From Acidobacteriota bacterium (GTDB taxonomy: Bacteria > Acidobacteriota > Terriglobia > Terriglobales > Acidobacteriaceae), in NCBI GenBank assembly GCA_003223595.1, contig QHVR01000334.1:1-10889 (forward strand): a stretch of 10,889 bases of DNA, in the 5' to 3' direction. The translations under genes and the position numbers were made by a program. Of this stretch, positions 5,745-10,889 are shown in pieces. Below the pieces are notes generated by a model that ran no database searches, had not been told where the DNA came from, and saw only the letters and a list, made by a program, of their open reading frames with translations. Every line of letters begins with the position of its first letter. Position 1 is the stretch's first letter.

Positions 5745-8048
5745 ATGGACCGAGGAAGACCGGGATTGGTTCGGGTTGCGGCTTGTCTGCTCGTGCTGAT
5801 CGCGGGTTCAGCAGTCGCGCAGATTACTCCAGCGGAGCCGGGCATCGAGCCGGTGCGCACGGCTCGCGCCGTGTCCGTAGAGCGGCCGCCGAAGATGGAC
5901 GGAACCCTCGACGATCCCATCTGGCAACTGGCGAAACCGATTACAGATTTCCGGCAGCGGGAGCCCTTCGAGGGGCAGCGCGCCACGGAAGCCACTGAAG
6001 TTCGAATCCTGTACACGCATAAAGACGTGTACTTTGGAATCGCCTGCCATGACTCCACTCCGCATGGCGTGATTGCTTCCCAACTGCGGCGGGACGTCAG
6101 CCAGGAATTTGACGACCACTTCGAAATCATCATTGACTCACGTCGCGACCGGCGGAACGCTTACCTTTTCCAAATTAATCCTCTCGGTACGCAGCGCGAC
6201 GGGCTGCTCACGGACGAGCCGCAGATGGACAACAGCCAAGATGGTGACCCGGGCTGGGACGGCGTGTGGACATCGGAAGCGCGGATTACTGACGACGGGT
6301 GGACGGCCACCGTGGAGATTCCTTTCTCCACGCTGAATTTCATGCGCAGCCAGGACGTGGTGTGGGGCGTGAACTTCAAGAGATTTATCCGCCGGAAAAA
6401 TGAAGAAGATTTGTGGAGCGCGTGGCGGCGGACGTTTGGCATCAGCAAGATCAGCGAAGCCGGGGAGCTCAGCGGGATCAGCCAGATTGGCAGCGGGCGG
6501 CTGTTCATTGTGAAGCCGTATGCGCTGGCAGGATTCAGCCATCTCCCGGCGACTGCGGTGACAAACGGCCTGAAGCCGGGAACCAGCGCGCTGTACACCG
6601 GCGGGCTCGATATCAAGTATGGGCTGCGGTCCAACCTGGTCGCGAATCTTACCGGCAACACGGATTTCGCCGACAGCGATGTGGATGTGCAGCAGTTCAA
6701 CTTGACTCCTTACAAATTGTTTTTCCCCGAGAAGCGGCAGTTCTTTCTGGAGAATGCCAACGTGTTTTCGTTTCCCATGAGTATTGGCGAGAGTGGCGAC
6801 CAGCTATTTTTCAGCCGGCAGATCGGGATCGATCCGGTCACCGGTCAGGAGGTTCCGATTAACGGTGGAGGACGCGTCACTGGTCAGCTGGGTGGATTTG
6901 AACTGGGGGTGATGGATGTAAATACGAGATCGTCCGGGCCGAATCCGTACGCCAACTATGCCGTGGTGCGGGTGAAACGCTCGATCGGAGAGAGTGGGTC
7001 GTATCTCGGCGTGATGGGGATTGATAAGCGGTTTGGCAATCCGGCAGGAAATTACAATCAGACTGAGGGCGTGGATGGGCGGTTGGTGCTGCTGAAAAAT
7101 CTGGCGCTGTCAGGATACGCGGCGCAGACGCGCAGTCCGGGATATTACCTGTGCTCGATTAATCCTGATAATTGCCAGTCGGGGCAGACGAGCCTGGGGG
7201 CAGGAGTAATCTATCGATCGAACTGGCTGGACCTGTTCGCAGAGCACCGGAAGATTGGGCCGAATTTCAATCCTGCGGTGGGCTTTGTGGAGAGGACGGA
7301 CTGCGTTTGCGATTTTGCGGATGCGGTTTTCAAAGTGCGTCCACAGGTGATGAAGCTGCGGGAACTCAATTTCGAAAGCTTCATCGTGCACGATCCGGAT
7401 ACTCACGGACACGTGCAGACCCAGGAGTGGCAGGCGACTTTTCGGGCGGAGTTCAACAATGGTTCTTACACCGATGACGATATTGTGGACGCGTTTGCGC
7501 AACGGCTGACGGAGCCATTCAACATATATAAAAACTTCTATATCCCGATCGGCGTGTACAACTGGGCGCGTCATCAACTGACCTATGGCTCGTCGAAGGA
7601 ACGTAAGGTGACGGTAAGCTTTTATGAAAGATTCGGCGGATATTACAACGGAAAGCTGAACGAGGCCCGCGTGCGCGCTACTTACCGGGCGAACCAGCGT
7701 CTCGCATTTGGCTTCAGCGAACAGTGGAACCGGTTTCACCTGGGAGTGACGGACGGCAGCCCGGGTGCGACGCCTTCGTTTAGGGACTTTTCTGTGGTGT
7801 TTGGGTCTCTGGAGACGGATTATGCGTTCTCGCGTTTTCTGTCGCTCTCCACCATCCTGCAGATGAATACCGCGGATCCGCAGGGGGCTAGCGCGAATAT
7901 TCGGCTGCGGTGGAATTATCGGCCGGATAGCGATTTGTATCTGATTTACACCGCGGGGCAGAAGTTCGCGAGCCTGGCGGCGGTGACTCCGCAGCAGTTC
8001 TACGAGCACCGCTTTGTCATCAAGTACACCTACTCGTTCCGGCCTTGA
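5745..8048 (+). CDS. CBM9-like / DUF5916 outer-membrane protein
   Basis: This 767-residue exported protein starts at ATG 5745. A TTG 24 bases upstream is in frame but lies ahead of the natural signal peptide, and GGGGA 9 bases before the ATG serves as RBS. Residues 1 to about 26 form the signal peptide, ending GSAVAQ. A carbohydrate-binding family 9-like beta-sandwich follows: its signature MDGTLDDPIWQLA is at 51-63, with DDHFEIIID and the WTATVEIPFSTL block after it, ending near residue 210. The rest is the DUF5916 region, rich in alternating beta-strands and aromatic turns (for example FFPEKRQFFLENANVF), and ends YTYSFRP, as expected of an outer-membrane beta-barrel. Members are common in Acidobacteriota and Bacteroidetes, but the molecular function is not established; roles in glycan binding or uptake are guesses. 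The spacer to the deacetylase is 67 bases. Confidence 0.85.
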   Translation: MDRGRPGLVRVAACLLVLIAGSAVAQITPAEPGIEPVRTARAVSVERPPKMDGTLDDPIWQLAKPITDFRQREPFEGQRATEATEVRILYTHKDVYFGIACHDSTPHGVIASQLRRDVSQEFDDHFEIIIDSRRDRRNAYLFQINPLGTQRDGLLTDEPQMDNSQDGDPGWDGVWTSEARITDDGWTATVEIPFSTLNFMRSQDVVWGVNFKRFIRRKNEEDLWSAWRRTFGISKISEAGELSGISQIGSGRLFIVKPYALAGFSHLPATAVTNGLKPGTSALYTGGLDIKYGLRSNLVANLTGNTDFADSDVDVQQFNLTPYKLFFPEKRQFFLENANVFSFPMSIGESGDQLFFSRQIGIDPVTGQEVPINGGGRVTGQLGGFELGVMDVNTRSSGPNPYANYAVVRVKRSIGESGSYLGVMGIDKRFGNPAGNYNQTEGVDGRLVLLKNLALSGYAAQTRSPGYYLCSINPDNCQSGQTSLGAGVIYRSNWLDLFAEHRKIGPNFNPAVGFVERTDCVCDFADAVFKVRPQVMKLRELNFESFIVHDPDTHGHVQTQEWQATFRAEFNNGSYTDDDIVDAFAQRLTEPFNIYKNFYIPIGVYNWARHQLTYGSSKERKVTVSFYERFGGYYNGKLNEARVRATYRANQRLAFGFSEQWNRFHLGVTDGSPGATPSFRDFSVVFGSLETDYAFSRFLSLSTILQMNTADPQGASANIRLRWNYRPDSDLYLIYTAGQKFASLAAVTPQQFYEHRFVIKYTYSFRP

Positions 8049-8085
8049 AGGCGCGCTGAAGACAAGTGGAGACGGGCGCTTCCCG

Positions 8086-8091
8086 TATAAT
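8086..8091 (+). promoter_or_regulatory. Candidate -10 box of a trpCFB promoter
   Basis: A perfect TATAAT lies at 8086-8091, 38 bases after the DUF5916 stop and 35 bases before the trpC ATG. No good -35 hexamer is visible at 16-18 bases upstream; the nearest, AAGACA at 8059-8064, would give a spacing of 21. A small inverted repeat, ACGGG-CGCTT-CCCGT, ends at its first base. GGAGG at 8093-8097 follows. The spacer is too short for a classical leader-peptide attenuator or a T-box. Confidence 0.45.
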
Positions 8092-8125
8092 CGGAGGATT
8101 CCCCTGAGTTGTGGGTGCTCTTGGT

Positions 8126-8944
8126 ATGGCTGCATTTCTGGACGAAATTGTGGCGGCGACGCGTCGCCGGGTGGCTCGGAGCAAGAGCGCGGCCGACTTG
8201 CGCGCCTTGGAGCGCCAGGCCGCAACGCATGTTCCGCGCGGCTTTCGGCGGGCGTTGGCAGCTCGCAGCCAAGAGGGTATCGCCGTCATTGCGGAGTTGA
8301 AGAAAGCGTCGCCCTCGAAAGGTCTAATCCGCGCCGACTTCAGTCCGGTTGCGCTAGCGGGAGAGTTAGAAAAAGCGGGTGCGGCAGCTTTATCCGTGCT
8401 AACGGACGAGGAATTCTTTCAGGGATCGCTCGAGAATCTGCAGAGGGCGTCGGCAGCAGTGGCGATTCCCTGCTTGCGCAAGGATTTCATTGTCGATGAA
8501 TTTCAGTTGCTGGAAGCGCGGGCGAACGCGGCGGATGCGGTGTTGCTGATCGTGGCGGCGCTGTCGCAGGAACAGTTGATGTCCCTTTCGACTTCGGCCC
8601 GGTCGCATGGTCTCGATGTGCTTTGCGAAGTGCACGACCGTCAGGAACTGGATCGGGCTCTGGAAGCCGGATGTAACTTGATTGGGGTGAATACGCGGGA
8701 TCTGCGCAGTTTTAAGGTTGATTTGCAGACGGCAATCGCGCTGGCAGATCACTTTCGCGGTGATGTTATCCGCGTGGCCGAGAGTGGGATTCATTCCGCT
8801 CAGGATGTGAACCTGTTGCGCTCGGCTGGCTATCACGCGTTTCTGGTAGGCGAGTCGCTGATGCGGGCGGATCGTCCCGGTGCTGCATTGCGGGAGTTGA
8901 TGGGAGGACCTGGACTCCGTGCCCCGGTATCCAGTGCTCACTGA
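8126..8944 (+). CDS. trpC: Indole-3-glycerol phosphate synthase
   Basis: The enzyme closes the indole ring in tryptophan synthesis, converting carboxyphenylamino-deoxyribulose phosphate to indole-3-glycerol phosphate. From ATG 8126 it has 272 residues, usual for a single-domain (beta/alpha)8 TrpC. Family residues are in place: Glu57 and Lys59 (IAELKKASPSKG), Lys119 (LRKDFI, the general acid), Glu168 (LCEVHD), Asn189 (IGVNTRDL) and Glu219 (VAESGI), with the phosphate-binding FLVGESLM near the end. The N-terminus MAAFLDEIVAATRRRV matches the family at ATG 8126. An upstream GTG at 8111 adds five residues and sits 13 bases after a GGAGG, so the start is not fully settled. It is not fused to trpF, which follows 31 bases later. 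Confidence 0.95.
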   Translation: MAAFLDEIVAATRRRVARSKSAADLRALERQAATHVPRGFRRALAARSQEGIAVIAELKKASPSKGLIRADFSPVALAGELEKAGAAALSVLTDEEFFQGSLENLQRASAAVAIPCLRKDFIVDEFQLLEARANAADAVLLIVAALSQEQLMSLSTSARSHGLDVLCEVHDRQELDRALEAGCNLIGVNTRDLRSFKVDLQTAIALADHFRGDVIRVAESGIHSAQDVNLLRSAGYHAFLVGESLMRADRPGAALRELMGGPGLRAPVSSAH

Positions 8945-8975
8945 AGCCCGGGTCCTCGCGCATCGATGATTATTT

Positions 8976-9641
8976 ATGACTTGGGTGAAGGTTTGCGGGA
9001 TGACGAATCTGGAGGACGCACTGTCTGCGGTGGAGGCGGGAGCGGATGCGGTCGGATTCGTGTTTTATGAAAAGAGTTCGAGGTGCGTGAGCACGGAAAC
9101 CGCGCGGCAGATTGTGCAAGAGTTGCCCAAAGAAATCGAGAAGGTGGGTGTCTTCGTGAATCAGGCAGAGAACACGCTTTGCGAGTTGGCAGAGCGTACC
9201 GGCCTGACCGCGATTCAGATGCATGGTGATCACGAGGACCCGCGAGTTGCGGACATGGTGAAGGAGAGGCGACCGGAGTTGAAGGTTCTTGCGGCAATTT
9301 CAATGGTTCGCGAAAATCCAGACGGGTGGGCGATGAGGTGGCGTCCGGATGTCGTTCACGCTTTTCTTATCGACTCAGGAAACGGTTCCAAACTCGGCGG
9401 GACGGGAAAGACTTTCGACTGGCGTACGTCAGAGCCCATCCTGAAAAACATTAAGGCACGGGGGAATGTGGTCGCGGCAGGGGGTCTCACGCCCGACAAT
9501 GTGTCCACGGCTTTAGGCATTCTTAAGCCTTGGGGCGTGGATGTGGTCTCAGGTGTGGAGGCTCGGCCTGGAAAGAAAGACCCCGAGAAGGTGCGCGCGT
9601 TTGTGCGCGCGGTGCGAGAAGCAGATCGGAAGGCGGACTAG
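8976..9641 (+). CDS. trpF: Phosphoribosylanthranilate isomerase
   Basis: TrpF catalyses the Amadori rearrangement of phosphoribosyl anthranilate, the step just before TrpC. The product has 221 residues. The catalytic general base Cys7 (VKVCGMTN) and general acid Asp133 (AFLIDSGNG) are present. GFVFYEKSSRCVS, VGVFVNQ, IQMHGDHEDP, GGTGKTFDW, AAGGLTPDNV and GVDVVSGVEARPGKKD are standard TrpF blocks in the right order. Asp133 sits in a slightly extended stretch, with WAMRWRPDVVH preceding it. I see no convincing ribosome-binding site before ATG 8976: the 31-base gap after trpC ends in AT-rich GATTATTT, so translation may depend on coupling to trpC. The stop lies 2 bases before the trpB start. Confidence 0.95.
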   Translation: MTWVKVCGMTNLEDALSAVEAGADAVGFVFYEKSSRCVSTETARQIVQELPKEIEKVGVFVNQAENTLCELAERTGLTAIQMHGDHEDPRVADMVKERRPELKVLAAISMVRENPDGWAMRWRPDVVHAFLIDSGNGSKLGGTGKTFDWRTSEPILKNIKARGNVVAAGGLTPDNVSTALGILKPWGVDVVSGVEARPGKKDPEKVRAFVRAVREADRKAD

Positions 9642-9643
9642 GG

Positions 9644-10889
9644 ATGGCTACGGTTCCTCGGAGTTCTAGAGTCAAAATCCCCACTCTACGAAAAGCACGT
9701 AGAGGGGGGCACCCTCGTTCCTCGTCGACTTCTGCTTCCGTTTCTAGCGATCAGGCTGGACGCTTTGGCGTTTATGGCGGCCGGTATGTGCCTGAGACTT
9801 TGATGGCTGCGCTCGATGAATTGGAGCGCGAGTACGCCAGGGCTCGGAAGGACAAGAAATTCCAGGCGCGTCTGGACGAATTGCTGCGCACTTATGCCGG
9901 ACGTCCTACTCCCTTATTTTTCGCGCGGCGGCTGACACAGAAACTGGGCGGCGCGAAGATTTACCTCAAGCGCGAAGACTTGCTGCATACTGGCGCGCAC
10001 AAGATCAACAACTGCCTGGGGCAGGGATTGCTGGTTGAGCGCATGGGAAAGCACCGCGTGATTGCCGAGACTGGAGCGGGGCAGCACGGGGTGGCGACCG
10101 CTACGGTGTGCGCGCTCCTGGGATTCGAGTGCGTCGTGTACATGGGCACCGAGGATATGCGGCGGCAGGAACTGAATGTCTTCCGCATGCGTTTGCTGGG
10201 GGCGGAGGTGCGTGGAGTCGAATCCGGATCGCGGACATTGAAAGACGCTATCAATGAGGCCATGCGCGACTGGGTCACGAACGTGCGCACGACACATTAT
10301 CTGCTGGGCAGCGTGCTTGGGGCTCATCCCTATCCCACGATGGTGCGCGACTTTCATCGCGTGATTGGACGCGAGGCGCGAGCGCAGATCCTGAAAGCTG
10401 AGGGGAAACTCCCCACCGCTATCATCGCGTGTGTGGGCGGTGGTTCCAACGCGATTGGGGCGTTTTACGAGTTCATAAAGGACGAGAGCGTGCGCCTGAT
10501 CGGAGTCGAGGCCGGCGGGCGTGGTGAGACTCTGGGCGATCATGCAGCCCGTTTTCGCGGGGGATCACCGGGAGTTCTTCAGGGAACGTACTCTTACGTG
10601 CTGCAGGATTCCGGCGGTCAGATTGCATTGACGCATTCGGTTTCGGCGGGGCTGGATTATCCTTCGATTGGGCCGGAGCACGCGGCATTGCGCGATGCGG
10701 GGCGGGCGGAGTATGTCCCGGCATCCGACGCAGAGGCATTGGAAGCCACGACTGTGCTGGCTCGAACCGAAGGCATCATTCCGGCGCTGGAGTCGGCGCA
10801 TGCTGTGGCCGAGGTCATCAAACGCGCGCCTCGCATGAAGAAGTCCGAAGTCGTGATTGTGAATGTGTCGGGGCGCGGCGATAAAGACG
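9644..10889 (+). CDS. trpB: Tryptophan synthase beta chain, missing only the extreme C-terminus
   Basis: TrpB joins indole and serine to tryptophan with pyridoxal phosphate, in complex with TrpA. The frame runs from ATG 9644 through 415 codons and leaves the window at GRGDKD, just before the normal end. The PLP lysine is Lys120 (HTGAHKINN), Glu142 lies in AETGAGQHG, and the phosphate-binding loop GGGSNAIG starts at 265. Indole-channel and Ser-binding motifs (LLGSVLGAHPYP, RGETLGDHAA, SAGLDYPSIGPEH) are intact. About 36 residues precede the conserved GRFGVYGGRYVPETL; typical TrpB has far fewer. This Arg/Ser-rich extension is encoded partly by a hairpin repeat (9679-9709), and no in-frame ATG, GTG or TTG occurs between the hairpin and GRFG. 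GGAAGG 10 bases before ATG 9644 supports that start. It starts 2 bases after trpF, so coupling is likely; trpA is expected next. Confidence 0.95.
   Translation, partial: MATVPRSSRVKIPTLRKARRGGHPRSSSTSASVSSDQAGRFGVYGGRYVPETLMAALDELEREYARARKDKKFQARLDELLRTYAGRPTPLFFARRLTQKLGGAKIYLKREDLLHTGAHKINNCLGQGLLVERMGKHRVIAETGAGQHGVATATVCALLGFECVVYMGTEDMRRQELNVFRMRLLGAEVRGVESGSRTLKDAINEAMRDWVTNVRTTHYLLGSVLGAHPYPTMVRDFHRVIGREARAQILKAEGKLPTAIIACVGGGSNAIGAFYEFIKDESVRLIGVEAGGRGETLGDHAARFRGGSPGVLQGTYSYVLQDSGGQIALTHSVSAGLDYPSIGPEHAALRDAGRAEYVPASDAEALEATTVLARTEGIIPALESAHAVAEVIKRAPRMKKSEVVIVNVSGRGDKD
9671..9710 (+). repeat. Dispersed hairpin repeat inside the 5' end of trpB (copy 2)
   Basis: CCCC-A-CTCTACG (9679-9690), loop AAAAGCA, then CGTAGAG-G-GGGG (9698-9709). 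This gives 11 pairs with one A/G mismatch, so it is a strong hairpin. The core 9686-9710 matches 507-531 at 20 of 25 positions, so it is a repeat and not only a local fold. It lies within codons 10-22 of trpB and may reduce or tune trpB translation relative to trpF. Confidence 0.7.

Noticed and set aside
8049..8125. trp attenuator, T-box or riboswitch ahead of trpC
   Set aside because: The spacer is under 80 bases, with no Trp-codon leader peptide, T-box sequence or terminator/antiterminator pair.
7110..8225. Long minus-strand open frame (371 codons) antisense to the DUF5916 gene
   Set aside because: Arg/Pro/His-rich shadow translation in GC-rich DNA with no domain, and the plus strand encodes a clear exported beta-barrel protein over nearly all of it.

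Overview
The window looks like bacterial chromosome from a moderately GC-rich Acidobacteriota member (Terriglobia / Koribacter-like). This is inferred from the gene content (a DUF5916 outer-membrane protein, a Tat-exported GH28 family enzyme, a divergent exported nucleoside hydrolase, a compact trpC-trpF-trpB block) and from the style of the short intergenic repeats. No search was run. I see no mobile element, CRISPR array, tRNA or rRNA.

Layout: a truncated minus-strand lipoprotein gene (1-225) is followed by a repeat-bearing divergent spacer (226-566). Everything after that is on the plus strand. First come genes for exported proteins: a nucleoside hydrolase (567-1479, frameshifted near its 3' end), a Tat-signal GH28-type pectin enzyme (1548-3161), an adenosine/SAH-type deaminase with a signal peptide (3330-4724), a NodB-type polysaccharide deacetylase (about 4730-5677) and a CBM9-like/DUF5916 outer-membrane protein (5745-8048). 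A candidate promoter then precedes the tryptophan block: trpC (8126-8944), trpF (8976-9641) and trpB (9644 to the window end, lacking only its last residues). trpA probably follows outside the window; trpE, trpG and trpD are not here.

Function: the first five plus-strand genes suggest extracytoplasmic scavenging. Nucleosides would be cleaved or deaminated outside the cytoplasm, and plant or microbial polysaccharides trimmed. The trp genes make a separate biosynthetic unit covering isomerisation of phosphoribosyl anthranilate, indole-glycerol-phosphate synthesis and the final condensation with serine.

The most useful observations are these. (1) An uninterrupted 864-codon frame (567-3161) looks like a nucleoside hydrolase-GH28 fusion but is better read as two genes joined by a small frameshift: the lost C-terminus and its stop codon are readable in the next frame, and the second gene keeps its own RBS and Tat signal. 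(2) A strong hairpin repeat lies inside the 5' coding end of trpB, and a diverged copy lies 9 kb upstream. (3) Two different heptanucleotide tandem repeats sit just before and just after the deaminase gene. (4) The deacetylase has a good RBS-ATG pair one base out of frame with its signal peptide. I found no convincing new multi-gene system.
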